DNA of 64,000 nucleotides from Spirochaetota bacterium (GTDB lineage: Bacteria; Spirochaetota; UBA4802; UBA5550). The stretch covers positions 1 through 64,000 of the forward strand of contig JAGNKX010000004.1 in assembly GCA_017999915.1 (NCBI GenBank), read 5' to 3'. The translations under genes and the position numbers were made by a program. Shown here in pieces: positions 34,165 to 43,921 of this stretch. The notes beneath the pieces were generated by a model. The model saw only the letters and a list, made by a program, of their open reading frames with translations. It had not been told where the DNA came from and did no database searches. Within the stretch, counting starts at the first letter, position 1. Each line of letters begins with the position of its first letter.

Positions 34165-34178
34165 TTGTCAAATGACAA
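34165..34178. promoter_or_regulatory. Palindrome ahead of the amino-acid permease gene
   Basis: TTGTCA-AA-TGACAA, perfect 14-base symmetry 41 bases before the permease start codon. It could be an operator for the permease or the divergent RND gene. Confidence 0.4.
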
Positions 34179-34218
34179 TTCTCTCTCTTGTACACAAATA
34201 GAATGGTGGTCCATCTCT

Positions 34219-35706
34219 ATGAAGCATAGAATAAAAAAGCACCTCGAGCGAAAACCGATAGAAGAATTGATGGTTGAGACTCAGGATCACGGACACTCGC
34301 TGAAAAGGGTCCTTGGGCCATTGCACCTGACCATGCTGGGGGTGGGCGTCATCGTGGGTGCCGGCATATTCGTCCTCACCGGCCAGGTGGCGGCGCAGTA
34401 TACCGGTCCGGCCATCGTTCTATCCTTCGTGATATCCGCCATTGCCTGCGGATTTGCCGGCCTCTGTTACGCGGAATTTGCCTCCCTTATCCCGGTCTCA
34501 GGCAGCGCCTATACCTATGCCTACGCGACCCTGGGAAAGGTTTTTGCCTGGATCATAGGGTGGGATCTGATCCTGGAATATCTCTTTGGCGCCTCATCCG
34601 TTGCCGTGGGGTGGTCTGGATACGTCACCAGCTTTTTTAAGGATTTTGGCATCATCATTCCCACGTATCTCTCCAGCGCGCCCTTTGCCCATGACCCGAA
34701 GCTCGGGTGGTATGCCACCGGCGCCATAATCAATCTTCCGGCAGTACTGGTGGTCCTCGTGTTTACCTTCCTCCTGATACTTGGCATAAAAGAATCCGCT
34801 TCCTTCAATAACGTCATTGTCATACTAAAGGTCACAGTCATAATCCTTTTCATCGGCTTCGGGATATTTTTCATCAAGATGGACAACCTGACGCCATTCA
34901 TACCGGAAAACACCGGCGTTTTCGGTGAGTACGGATGGAGCGGCATCCTGCGTGGGGCGGGTGTTATATTTTTCGCCTATATCGGTTTTGACGTGGTATC
35001 GACGGCCGCGCAGGAGGTCAAAAATCCCCGCCGCGATATGCCCATCGGTATCCTCGGATCGCTAACCATTGTCACGATCCTCTATATACTGGTGGCCTTT
35101 GTCCTGACCGGGATCGTGAGCTATACCCAGCTCAGAGTCCCGGACCCCATTGCCGTGGGAATCAACTCCCTGGGCGACGACTATTTTTGGCTCAGACCCA
35201 TAGTCAAACTGGGGGCCATCGCGGGCCTTACCTCGGTGGTGCTGGTACTCCTCTACGGGCAGTCGCGGATTTTCTTCACCATGGCCAAGGACGGGATGCT
35301 CCCCGGGACCTTCGCGAAGGTCCACAGCAAGTACAGGACACCTTACGTAACCACGCTGGTAACCGGCGCTGCCGCTGTCTTCTTCTCGGGTCTGTTCCCG
35401 ATAGGCCTTCTCGGAGAAATGGTTTCCATAGGGACCCTCCTGGCCTTTGTGATCGTCTGCATAAGCGTCATGGTCCTCCGATATTCGAAGCCGAAGCTGC
35501 ACCGGCCCTTTAAAACGCCTTTCATGCCCTTTGTTCCCATTATGGGGGCCCTTGTTTCGCTTGCGCAGATGTTTGCGCTTCCCGGTGACACGTGGATGAG
35601 GCTCTTGATCTGGATGTTTATAGGGTTTATCATCTATGCCACGTACGGCGAACGCCATGCGCGGAAAAAGCCGACCAGGCCGGATGACGGTCCCATCATT
35701 TCGTGA
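34219..35706 (+). CDS. APC family amino-acid permease (cationic amino-acid transporter type)
   Basis: An inner-membrane amino-acid carrier with 12-14 hydrophobic helices. The family segments GVIVGAGIFVLTGQVAAQYTG (TM1, glycine-rich substrate loop) and SGSAYTYAYATLGKVFAWIIGWDLILEYLFG (TM3) are clear and resemble the CAT group. The start is set at MKHRIKK (34219), which has GGTGG upstream; the reading frame is open 108 bases further but that part is AT-rich and untypical. The product is 495 residues, normal for the family. It is divergent from the RND pump; two palindromes lie between them. The exact substrate is not decided. Confidence 0.9.
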   Translation: MKHRIKKHLERKPIEELMVETQDHGHSLKRVLGPLHLTMLGVGVIVGAGIFVLTGQVAAQYTGPAIVLSFVISAIACGFAGLCYAEFASLIPVSGSAYTYAYATLGKVFAWIIGWDLILEYLFGASSVAVGWSGYVTSFFKDFGIIIPTYLSSAPFAHDPKLGWYATGAIINLPAVLVVLVFTFLLILGIKESASFNNVIVILKVTVIILFIGFGIFFIKMDNLTPFIPENTGVFGEYGWSGILRGAGVIFFAYIGFDVVSTAAQEVKNPRRDMPIGILGSLTIVTILYILVAFVLTGIVSYTQLRVPDPIAVGINSLGDDYFWLRPIVKLGAIAGLTSVVLVLLYGQSRIFFTMAKDGMLPGTFAKVHSKYRTPYVTTLVTGAAAVFFSGLFPIGLLGEMVSIGTLLAFVIVCISVMVLRYSKPKLHRPFKTPFMPFVPIMGALVSLAQMFALPGDTWMRLLIWMFIGFIIYATYGERHARKKPTRPDDGPIIS

Positions 35707-35799
35707 TACGGATAATATGGCGGAGTTAGACCGCACTGTAATTATTTAATTTGATAATACTCACACGCCAGTCAGCCATTGAAGCATGAAAATGCGGTA

Positions 35800-38691
35800 A
35801 TGATACAGATGAATATGGGCGACGAAATAGATTTTTTCATTGAACGGTTCAGGAAAAATCCGGGGAAAAGGGCCGAGATTGTCGATGAGCTAATCGAAGC
35901 CGGCCGCCTCACTCTCAATATTCCCCGCAGCGGACTCGCGCGCCGCATAGCCGAACGGCTGAGAGAGGGAGCCTTTTCAGACTATTATGAATTCGAAAAA
36001 CTGCTGGCGAGGGCCCTCCATCCTGTCCTTGCCAATCTCAATCTTAACGCCGTGGCTGATATTTTCGTCAACAGGCTTTTTTCCGAGCGCTATCTCCTTT
36101 ATGCCCGTGATGTCAATATCGTCCTCGCCGCGGGCGGAACGCCGGATCCCCGTGCCTTGAAAAGGGTCATCGTGCGAATGGCAGGTTCCGAGGGCCATTA
36201 CATGGTCGTAAAATTCTATGACCTCGTTCTGCGCACCATCAATCCGGCCCTTGCGAAGTCATTGAAAGCGGTCGAAACGACATTGATACAGATGAAGAAA
36301 GGCCTCGGCGAGGACACCGAGATGAATCGCTCCATGGTTCGGCGGATAATGGGAGGCTTCCACGGCAGCCTGGGTGATGATGCCGCGGAAATTCTGCTAG
36401 CGAGGATGGGTTGGGATGATGATCTCCGCCACTATGTCCCCCAGCTGGCTGAGGAATCAGGACTGGTCTGGGATGTCGGAAATTTCGATACAAAAGCACC
36501 CTCTGATGAAATGGAGCCCGAATCGTGTGTCATGGCGACTTCCGATGACGATAGTTACTCAGGGGATGAACCCGTCGAAAAGAATATTGATCCACGAACC
36601 ATGGACAGGCATATAAGTGAAAACGCAATTACACGATACGCCCGCATGATAAAAACCGACTATCTTGATGCGGTCGATCCCGATGATGAGGGCAAAATCA
36701 GGGGCATCATTAAGGGGATATACATCAAGAACGAGAAGGTCTACAACAGCAGGAAGGCCGCTGAAACCGTCAAGCAGGTCTTGGCCCTGTGGCTTGCGGA
36801 CGCTTCACTTGATGACCGGGTAAGGCAGGTCCTGGAGGATATCGTACAAGAGGAGGATATCGTCGAGGAATCTCCACCTGTTGATCATGGCGAAGAATCA
36901 GAAGAAACTGAAGGGCAATTGCAGGAAAGCGGTGCGGGTGCTGCAGAATCTGATGAGGATGCCGTTGACATCGATTTGCTGCATGAAGAGGATCCTGTCA
37001 ATCAAGGCGCCATATCCCCGGAAGAACAAAACGCTTTGCTCGATGACATTCAAGAAGAACATGAGGCCGGTGGCGAAGGTGCCGATGCACCTCACACCAT
37101 GGAAGAATCAGATGGAAACGGCGCTATCGTTGATGTCGCTGAAACGATGATTATGGAAGAACTTATCAATGATGTTTCCGGGGAAAGGGAGGCGGATGCC
37201 CCGGCAGCCGCCCCTGGCCACGGGGAGGCCGTCCCGGAAAACGTGATCGTTTCCGGGGACGAGCTGGATGCCCTCCTTGACGACTATTCTGAAGAAATCG
37301 CCGCGGAGGAAGGATCGGTGGAACCCGAAGCGGATAATGCTGTTTCGGCCGAAAGCGATCTTCCCGGCGAAGAAAAGGATATCCGTTCGCTTGGACATGA
37401 CGAGAAAGACCTCCGCGAACTATCGGAGGAAATCCTTGTGTCGGGAGAAGAGCTTGCTGACGATGGGATTGCCGGAGAAGATATGGAGGCCCTTCTCGGA
37501 GATAGCGTCAGGGTTAGTCCCGGAGACATAGGTGCCGCAGACCCGGACAATAAGACTATCGCTCCGGTGAACGCGATCGTTTCCGGAGAAGAGCTGGATG
37601 CGCTTCTTGTCGGCATTGATGAGGATGGGGCAGCGCAGGAATCGCCGGGAGAACAAGAGCGCGGCGCTGTTCCTCCCGAGGATTCTTTCCTCCTGGACGA
37701 GGGGCGGCAGCTGGAGCAGGATAATCCGTCGGAACCTTCGACTCCCGGAACGGGCGACACAGATGACTACTTGCTTGACGAAAAGGAGCCCGCTGTCTCT
37801 GAAGAAGACCTTGATGAAACGATGGCGGTCGAGAATGAGGAATTTGTCGTAAAGGATGAGCTGCTTTTTGAAGACAAGTCTTTTCACCGAAGGGCCTCTT
37901 TCCGTGAAAGGAAAAAACCCGCGAAAGTGCGCATTACCATGAGGGATATAGCTGATACCGATCAGAGAAAAAATCTGATGGCTCTGCTGGACCTGCTCGC
38001 TGAAATGGATGCTGCGGCAGACGTCTCTCGCTATCTCGTAGGGTCCGGTGTCGGCAGCGAGGTGAAAACGGAGATATCAAAGATGCTCGATTCCGATAAT
38101 TTTGACGAATCCCTGGCTTTAATAAAAAACTCTGATGTTTTCGATTGCCAGGAAAAGATAATAATTCTGCAGAGGTGGCTCAGGCCCGTGTCGTTAAGGA
38201 AGGGCTGGGTCGATGACACCCATGATGAAAGACTTGATCGAATAAGAAAGTCGGTGGAAGTACTGGCGGCCGACATGGTCAAAACGGATAAAAGGGCGGT
38301 GAATGAAAGCGGCGGGCCCGATCAGGAAGGTAATGGATCTTCACTGGCCGGGCCTGATGAAAAAGGGAACGGGGCGAAACTGATCGAAATCCGGCAGAAA
38401 GAGATGATGAAAACCGGCGAGGAATCGATCCGCCTTTCCCATGAAATCGAGGAGTTCCGGGATCTCTACGAAGCCGGGATTGATGATGCCGCGGTGGCGG
38501 AACGCATTGCCGAGATGCAGTCATTCTTCGATAGCCTTGCGGCGGGTGATGATGGGGCCGTCCATTTTGCAGTGTATCACAAACCGGCATTTCTTTCTTT
38601 CTTGAGCTTCATCGATGAAAATCCCGGTCTGAAAGACCAGCTGGAAATCGAATCGGCGCTGAACTATTGTAAAAAGAAAAGAATATTGTGA
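35800..38691 (+). CDS. Large acidic protein with repeated FliM/FliN-like peptides
   Basis: No family recognised for the whole. With numbering from the upstream TTG (35779), three parts can be seen: a folded helical N-terminal region (about 15-235); a long, very acidic, probably disordered middle (about 360-700); and a helical C-terminal region (about 715-970). The middle carries copies of SxxE(L/Q)xALL: ISPEEQNALLDDI (412-424), VSGDELDALLDDY (491-503), VSGEELDALLVGI (601-613) and a split fourth (VSGEELADDG plus GEDMEALLGD, 554-575). These resemble the N-terminal CheY/FliN-contact peptide of FliM (consensus LSQDEIDALL). No clear ribosome site fixes the start; ATGs at 35800, 35809 and 35815 are all possible. 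An SGNH hydrolase gene follows by 19 bases. Confidence 0.6.
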   Translation: MIQMNMGDEIDFFIERFRKNPGKRAEIVDELIEAGRLTLNIPRSGLARRIAERLREGAFSDYYEFEKLLARALHPVLANLNLNAVADIFVNRLFSERYLLYARDVNIVLAAGGTPDPRALKRVIVRMAGSEGHYMVVKFYDLVLRTINPALAKSLKAVETTLIQMKKGLGEDTEMNRSMVRRIMGGFHGSLGDDAAEILLARMGWDDDLRHYVPQLAEESGLVWDVGNFDTKAPSDEMEPESCVMATSDDDSYSGDEPVEKNIDPRTMDRHISENAITRYARMIKTDYLDAVDPDDEGKIRGIIKGIYIKNEKVYNSRKAAETVKQVLALWLADASLDDRVRQVLEDIVQEEDIVEESPPVDHGEESEETEGQLQESGAGAAESDEDAVDIDLLHEEDPVNQGAISPEEQNALLDDIQEEHEAGGEGADAPHTMEESDGNGAIVDVAETMIMEELINDVSGEREADAPAAAPGHGEAVPENVIVSGDELDALLDDYSEEIAAEEGSVEPEADNAVSAESDLPGEEKDIRSLGHDEKDLRELSEEILVSGEELADDGIAGEDMEALLGDSVRVSPGDIGAADPDNKTIAPVNAIVSGEELDALLVGIDEDGAAQESPGEQERGAVPPEDSFLLDEGRQLEQDNPSEPSTPGTGDTDDYLLDEKEPAVSEEDLDETMAVENEEFVVKDELLFEDKSFHRRASFRERKKPAKVRITMRDIADTDQRKNLMALLDLLAEMDAAADVSRYLVGSGVGSEVKTEISKMLDSDNFDESLALIKNSDVFDCQEKIIILQRWLRPVSLRKGWVDDTHDERLDRIRKSVEVLAADMVKTDKRAVNESGGPDQEGNGSSLAGPDEKGNGAKLIEIRQKEMMKTGEESIRLSHEIEEFRDLYEAGIDDAAVAERIAEMQSFFDSLAAGDDGAVHFAVYHKPAFLSFLSFIDENPGLKDQLEIESALNYCKKKRIL

Positions 38692-38710
38692 ATGCAGGGC
38701 GATTGTTCCC

Positions 38711-39403
38711 ATGAAAAGAAAGACGATGATCTGCGCCGTATCAATAACCGTTAATATACTTTTTGCCGCCGGAATCATCGGCGTCACCGGCTGGAAATAT
38801 TACCGGAAAATGACCAGGCCCTTTCGTGCCGACTATTACGAGAGCAAGACGAGCCATTTCGCGACGATAAGCGGCGGGAAACCCGATATCGTTTTTATCG
38901 GCGACAGCCAGACGGACCGGTGCGAGTGGGCCGAGCTGTTCGGCCGTTGCGGCATCGTAAATCGCGGCATCGATGGAGACACCACAGACGGTGTCCTGAA
39001 CAGGCTGGAAGAGATAATTACCATGAAGCCGAAAAAGATATTCATAATGATCGGCGGCGCCGACTTCATAATAGGAAGAACCATTCCCCGGATAGAAGAA
39101 AACTATAAGAAGATAATTGCCCGGATCCGAGCGGAATCGCCACGGACGAAAATATATATCCAGAGCGTTCTCCCCACCGATCAGAAAAAGGCGCCGGTCC
39201 CGCCCGGACTGATACCGGGCCTGAATGAAAGGCTCAGGACCCTCGCGGACAATGACAATGTTATCTATCTGGACATTTACGGCGCCATGGCTGATGCCTC
39301 GGGGGGGCTCGACCCGTCATATTCGATAGACGGGGTGCATCTCAATGGCAAGGGATACATGGTATGGAGGGAGGCACTGGCGCCCTATGTTCACCCAAGG
39401 TGA
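38711..39403 (+). CDS. SGNH/GDSL-type hydrolase, membrane-anchored
   Basis: An esterase/lipase-like hydrolase anchored by an N-terminal helix (about 8-27). Block I IGDSQTD supplies the Ser nucleophile (Ser66), block II has the oxyanion Gly in NRGIDGDTT, and block V DGVHLNGKGY supplies Asp and His. In block III the expected G-x-N-D reads GGAD (115-118), so the Asn of the oxyanion hole is replaced by Ala, which may weaken or alter activity. 230 residues is normal. It lies 19 bases after the large acidic gene and before tRNA-Arg. The substrate is unknown. Confidence 0.82.
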   Translation: MKRKTMICAVSITVNILFAAGIIGVTGWKYYRKMTRPFRADYYESKTSHFATISGGKPDIVFIGDSQTDRCEWAELFGRCGIVNRGIDGDTTDGVLNRLEEIITMKPKKIFIMIGGADFIIGRTIPRIEENYKKIIARIRAESPRTKIYIQSVLPTDQKKAPVPPGLIPGLNERLRTLADNDNVIYLDIYGAMADASGGLDPSYSIDGVHLNGKGYMVWREALAPYVHPR

Positions 39404-39475
39404 TGATTGTGCTTGAATGACGGCGATCTATATGAAATATTGGTATGGTGATATAGTAAGGTAATTAAAACATTT

Positions 39476-39549
<74 letters not shown>

Positions 39550-39576
39550 CATGCTCACCTGACCGTTGTCATGGTA

Positions 39577-39609
39577 TCCCTGCGCCGCGGTTAAGACGCG
39601 GAGCAGGGA
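39577..39609 (+). terminator. Strong hairpin after tRNA-Arg
   Basis: TCCCTGC and GCAGGGA (39577-39583, 39603-39609) enclose a CCGCG/CGCGG inner stem. A real T-run is missing, so it may be a processing or weak termination signal, also for the convergent barrel gene. Confidence 0.5.
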
Positions 39610-39636
39610 CAATAATTGCATGAAACCGTGTATTTT

Positions 39637-40308
39637 TTATCGGCGTCCCTTGAAGTTGTCAGAAGGAACGCGGAAGATGAAGGCCATGGTTATCAAACCA
39701 TCTCCTCCGTATCCTCCGGCGGTATAGTGGGTGCCATTATACGTGTAGACCCTGACGCCTCCGATGTACCTTCCGGACCCCACAAAGGAAAGAGTAAACA
39801 CATCGCCGATGTTGATATTCAGACCCATGGCAAACCCCAAGCCGGCAATCAGACCGGTAAGGTTTGTCAGCATACCGGCAATGGTGAGCTGCGGTCCCAG
39901 CCAGAAGCGCACGTTTTTTGTCCTTACCACGCCGAATCCGAAATAGTGGACCGTGCTCATGAGCAGCGAATTTTCATAATGGGTAACCGTTTTATCCTGT
40001 CGGTACGGTAAGTTGAGTATATTTATGAATAAGAATGTTTTTGCGAAATCCATCTCCTTGACCTCGTAGGGGGTTCGCAGATTGCTAAAACCGAGCTCAA
40101 GGCGGTAATTAAAAACCGAATCCATGGCAAGGTTCGTATCCAATACGAAACCGCCGCCATAGTTCATGAACTCTGCCCCATATCCCTCCCATACCATTTT
40201 ACCACCGTCAAAATTACCGAAGAGGCCGAATCCCACTGCATGGGCAGGGGCTGCCCCCAGGCCAATGAGGCCCATAAGGATGGCAAACAACAACAATAAT
40301 CTTTTCAT
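39637..40308 (-). CDS. Outer-membrane barrel-like protein
   Basis: A signal peptide (MKRLLLLFAILMGLIGLGAAPAHA/VG) is followed by repeating amphipathic strands (FGLFGNFDGGKM, FNYRLELGFSN, TVHYFGFGVVRT, RFWLGPQLTIAG, DVFTLSFVGSGRYIGGVRVYTYNG), compatible with an 8-strand barrel of 223 residues. GGAGGATG precedes the ATG. It stands alone between tRNA-Arg and an unknown helical gene. I cannot name a family; the closest general type is an OmpA-like/opacity-like surface barrel. The function is unknown. Confidence 0.68.
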   Translation of the reverse strand: MKRLLLLFAILMGLIGLGAAPAHAVGFGLFGNFDGGKMVWEGYGAEFMNYGGGFVLDTNLAMDSVFNYRLELGFSNLRTPYEVKEMDFAKTFLFINILNLPYRQDKTVTHYENSLLMSTVHYFGFGVVRTKNVRFWLGPQLTIAGMLTNLTGLIAGLGFAMGLNINIGDVFTLSFVGSGRYIGGVRVYTYNGTHYTAGGYGGDGLITMAFIFRVPSDNFKGRR

Positions 40309-40539
40309 AGAACATCCTCCAAGATGTTATTAAGGAACTCGTAAATACTTCAGAGTACCCCAGGGAGCGATCATTGTAAAAAATCGGAATCAAACGACGA
40401 TCGTATGCATGAAATTCCGATTTATACAAAGTCCGTCGTCAATATCCTCTACTATGATGCGCAATATACTATATTAAATCAGAAATGCAACTGTTTTATT
40501 GAGAATCTGGAGCAGTGTAATGCCCATAAAGGAAAAGTA

Positions 40540-41487
40540 CTAATCGAACTTGGCGACTTCCAGCATCTGGTCATAGTTCTGAAAGATATTCCGCAGAATG
40601 GGATCGGTTACGATGGCATATACGATGTTTTTTTCAAATTCGTCGATAAAAACAGATTCGGTGTTGAAATATTCGATGGCCCTGTGGGGATCGGGGAGGT
40701 CTTTTATCATGTTTGTAAGAAATGAGATGCGGCTCATGTCCCTCCGGTTAAAGGGAAGATTGACATCCTGGATATAGCTGGTCTCCTTCCTGTATTTTCG
40801 GATCATGTCATGGAGAACGCCGAATTGCTCGATCTCCTTTTTGTATTTATTGAAAAACGAGAAGTAGGTTTTGTCCCCGGAACCTTCCTCAAGCATCATG
40901 AGCATGATGTATTGAAAAAGCTGGTAGTTCCTCGATATCAATGTCTTCATGATATCGTCAGGCAGCTGCAGGAAATACTTATTGAACTCGGAAATGTCCT
41001 TCACCATTGAAAAGTATTTACTGAGGTACTTTGTGTCCAGTCTCGTGAGCACAAAGAAAAGCAGCAACTTGTCCTGCTTGATGTACTGGGATTGCAGGAC
41101 AAGGTCGAGAAGACGTTCATTGGACAGGAAATACAGGATCTCGTCGATGATCCGGTCCGTGGTGTGGTTGTGCATGGTGCAGAAGCCGTAGGTAAAGATG
41201 ATGAATTTTTCCAGGTGCTCGGTACAGAACCTCTTCGAATTGATGTATTCCTGGAGGTGAGGCATGTCGCGGAAGAGCAGTAGAAAGTAGAAGAACTGTG
41301 TGGTCAGTTCGTAATTATCTGCACTGATGATCTTGTCCACGAATGTTATGAAGTCATCAAGGGAAAGCTGTTCAAAGATAGGCTTTATCTTGCTGAATTG
41401 CGGAAACGAAGAATCGCTTAAGATCGCTTCAACATAAAAAAGTTCATAATAATCTATCTCGTGGATTTCATCTTTATCATGTTCCAT
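40540..41487 (-). CDS. Hypothetical all-helical protein (315 aa)
   Basis: I do not recognise a family. The protein is soluble with no signal peptide, rich in aromatic and acidic residues (FFYFLLLFRDMPHLQEYI, KLLLFFVLTRLDTKYLSKYFSM) and probably consists of alpha-helical repeats, perhaps a degenerate solenoid. The start has no strong ribosome site. It is a single gene with about 230 bases to the next on either side, so regulation is not inferable. Confidence 0.6.
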   Translation of the reverse strand: MEHDKDEIHEIDYYELFYVEAILSDSSFPQFSKIKPIFEQLSLDDFITFVDKIISADNYELTTQFFYFLLLFRDMPHLQEYINSKRFCTEHLEKFIIFTYGFCTMHNHTTDRIIDEILYFLSNERLLDLVLQSQYIKQDKLLLFFVLTRLDTKYLSKYFSMVKDISEFNKYFLQLPDDIMKTLISRNYQLFQYIMLMMLEEGSGDKTYFSFFNKYKKEIEQFGVLHDMIRKYRKETSYIQDVNLPFNRRDMSRISFLTNMIKDLPDPHRAIEYFNTESVFIDEFEKNIVYAIVTDPILRNIFQNYDQMLEVAKFD

Positions 41488-41789
41488 GATTGCGGTGGCT
41501 CTATATATATGTCGTTACCCAACAATTACAATTATATTATAGTAAATACTTCCTGTAAATGAAAAAACGAGAATAACTGAATTATCTGTTGATTATCAGG
41601 GATGCCGCCATGTATATGTCTGGATCATGTATCAGCGGACTTTTTTTCTTGACGCTTATCTATTATGGGATTTAACTGAATATAATACAAAGAAATATAA
41701 AGGCCCGGGATGGACATGAGAAGATCTTGATGCATGCTCCGCCTGCGGGCCCTCTGAAGTCACCTTAAAAATTGCTGGAGGATAATTAC
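41488..41789. other. 302-base intergenic region
   Basis: A mostly AT-rich gap between the hypothetical gene and the DUF7064-like gene. A possible -35 (TTGACG at about 41649) lies upstream of a TATAAT-like box but the spacing is too long to call. No gene or stable structure seen. Confidence 0.3.
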
Positions 41790-42905
41790 ATGCTTACCAA
41801 GTTCGATGAATTTACCTGCCACCAGGTGGTGTCCACCTTTGATCATCCGGAAACGAGCGACAGGGCATGGACCGAAAAATTGTGGTGCAATGTCCACGAC
41901 ACGAAAGGAGAGATTGTTCTGGCAACGGGTTTCGGCGTGTACCCCAACAGGAACGTGCTGGACGGGTACGGATGCGTCAATATCGGGAACAGGGAACAGT
42001 ACAACATGAGAATTTCCCGCGCCCTCAGGCCGAAGATCGACGAAATTTCACTGGGCCCCCTATCCTATGAGGTCGTTGATCCCTTTCGAAAGGTGCGCAT
42101 CGTCATGGGCGAGAACAAGTACGGGTTCAGCTACGAACTGGAATTTCTGGGAACAATGGTCCCGGGCGAGGAAGATCCGCAGTTCGGCCGAAGCAGGGGG
42201 CGATTGTACGTCAATACCTGCCGCTACGCGCAGCTGGGACGGGCCCGCGGATGGGTAAAAGTGGACGGGAAAAAATACGATATCGATGAAAAGAGCCATT
42301 ACGCCCAGAGGGACCATTCCTGGGGAATACGGATGGGGACCGGCGCGGCCGAGCAGGGCGTACAGGCGCCGGACCATGAGAAATTCACGGCCATGATGAT
42401 AAACTGGCTCACGGCGCAATTCAAGGACTGGGGCCTGTATTGCTATCTCATTGAAAAAAACGACGGTTCGATCCAGTACCTCAGCGGTTCCGTTGTAAGG
42501 TCCATTGCGAGCGGCGCCAGGGCTGTTCCGATCACGGCGGTCGATCACCAGTATGAATATCATCCCGGGAGCCAGAGAATGAAGGCGGGCAGGGCGGTCT
42601 TTACCTGCGGGGACGGCAAAAAAATTGAGCTCACCATGAAGGAGCTCACCACCATGTATCTCCGGGGCGGAGCCTATGTCGGATACAAGGGGTTCCGCCA
42701 CGGCACATGGATGGGCGAGTACTGGGAAGACGGTGAGCGGTGGAACATCGGCGAAGAATCCGTCGCCAATGATGTGCACGGACTCGATGATACAGTTGTA
42801 GAGATCCGGTGCGGTGATGAAACGGGCTATGGCATCATCGAAAATATGATATTCGCTCCATTTGACAAATACGGCTTTAAGCAGTGGGGATTCAAGCCGG
42901 CATAG
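41790..42905 (+). CDS. DUF7064/DUF7065-like lipid-metabolism protein
   Basis: The start is MLTKFDEF at 41790, with GGAGG 10 bases upstream; an in-frame ATG at 41772 overlaps that site. The sequence is beta-rich, with a lipocalin-like/CrtC-like two-domain look and the conserved core SHYAQRDHSWGIRMGTG. RDHSWG is the signature I associate with the family of uncharacterised proteins next to acyl-CoA and steroid genes in actinobacteria and other bacteria. 371 residues fits. It is convergent with the SDR gene (10 bases apart). A role in modifying a hydrophobic substrate is a guess from context. Confidence 0.62.
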   Translation: MLTKFDEFTCHQVVSTFDHPETSDRAWTEKLWCNVHDTKGEIVLATGFGVYPNRNVLDGYGCVNIGNREQYNMRISRALRPKIDEISLGPLSYEVVDPFRKVRIVMGENKYGFSYELEFLGTMVPGEEDPQFGRSRGRLYVNTCRYAQLGRARGWVKVDGKKYDIDEKSHYAQRDHSWGIRMGTGAAEQGVQAPDHEKFTAMMINWLTAQFKDWGLYCYLIEKNDGSIQYLSGSVVRSIASGARAVPITAVDHQYEYHPGSQRMKAGRAVFTCGDGKKIELTMKELTTMYLRGGAYVGYKGFRHGTWMGEYWEDGERWNIGEESVANDVHGLDDTVVEIRCGDETGYGIIENMIFAPFDKYGFKQWGFKPA

Positions 42906-42915
42906 GGAAACCATG

Positions 42916-43737
42916 TCAATATGAATTCTTGCCCCGGCCGATGACAGCCAAAATTCCTCCGATGATGGAGCCGATCAGCGGCGCGGTGAGCGTGCGGACG
43001 AAAAACCGATTGCCCGCTCCGGGGATGAAGATGGTCTTATCCTTCTTCAGTGCGGCGAGTGATTCCTTTACCACGTCGTCCGCGTTCATCCAGGCGAAGC
43101 CGGGAATATCGGAATAGCTGAAGTCCTTGAATTCCTCGGTGTACATGAACCCGGTCCTTGTGAGTCCCGGGCAGAGGGCCTGTATCCTGACGCCTGAGCC
43201 GGCCAGCTCATCGCGTAATCCCCGTGTCATCATATTGATGAAGGCCTTTGTGGCGGAATAGGTGACGTAGTGGGACGTGGTGAGAAACGCCCCGACTGAT
43301 GAAACGTTTATTATGTAACCTCTCCGGTTTGAAACCATGCGGGGAATTACTGACCGCATGAGGCGGGTCGGCGCCAGCGTATGGAGAAAGACCATGCGTT
43401 GTATCTTGTCGGTGTCGACTTCGGCGAAAAAACCGCGGGTGCCGAATCCCGCGGCGTTAACCAGCACCTCGATCGAATCGTCGCCGGCAAGCAGCTTCTC
43501 CGCAAGGCGCACGCCGCTATCGGTAGAGAGATCTGCTGAAAGAGCCGTCGCTTTAACCCCGTGAGCGGCTTCGATCTCCCTGGCCAGGGATACAAGGTTA
43601 TCTTTTCTGCGGGCGATCAGGAGACAGTTGTATCCTTCACGGGCGAGATGCCGGGCAAAGGATTCTCCGATGCCGCTGGATGCGCCGGTGACCACGGCGG
43701 TACGGCCCATCGTTTTGTGGGTGAAATATTTTTTCAT
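42916..43737 (-). CDS. Short-chain dehydrogenase/reductase
   Basis: An NAD(P)-dependent oxidoreductase of the classical SDR family. The cofactor motif TGASSGIG (17-24), NAAG, the catalytic Ser (NVSSVG) and YSATK with the catalytic Tyr and Lys are all present. A hydrophobic C-terminal segment (TAPLIGSIIGGILAVIGRG) could hold the enzyme at the membrane, as in SDRs acting on lipids. 273 residues is typical. GAGG lies upstream of the start. The substrate cannot be read; long-chain ketone, sterol-like or aldehyde reduction would fit the neighbours. Confidence 0.92.
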   Translation of the reverse strand: MKKYFTHKTMGRTAVVTGASSGIGESFARHLAREGYNCLLIARRKDNLVSLAREIEAAHGVKATALSADLSTDSGVRLAEKLLAGDDSIEVLVNAAGFGTRGFFAEVDTDKIQRMVFLHTLAPTRLMRSVIPRMVSNRRGYIINVSSVGAFLTTSHYVTYSATKAFINMMTRGLRDELAGSGVRIQALCPGLTRTGFMYTEEFKDFSYSDIPGFAWMNADDVVKESLAALKKDKTIFIPGAGNRFFVRTLTAPLIGSIIGGILAVIGRGKNSY

Positions 43738-43921
43738 ATACGGTAATACCTCTTTATTTCGCCGGCTCCTTTCATGATGCTTGATGCAGAAAACCGGCCC
43801 TTTTTTTACAATGATAACAATAGGTTATTGTCACGTAAAGAAAAAATATTGCCGGGCCACGTGAATATCATGCCTGTAAAAGTAAACGCGAGTTATATGT
43901 TGATCACGCATAACTATTGTA

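Noticed and set aside
34111-34218. Upstream extension of the amino-acid permease
   Set aside because: AT-rich, not transporter-like, and crosses a palindrome; a better start with GGTGG lies at 34219.
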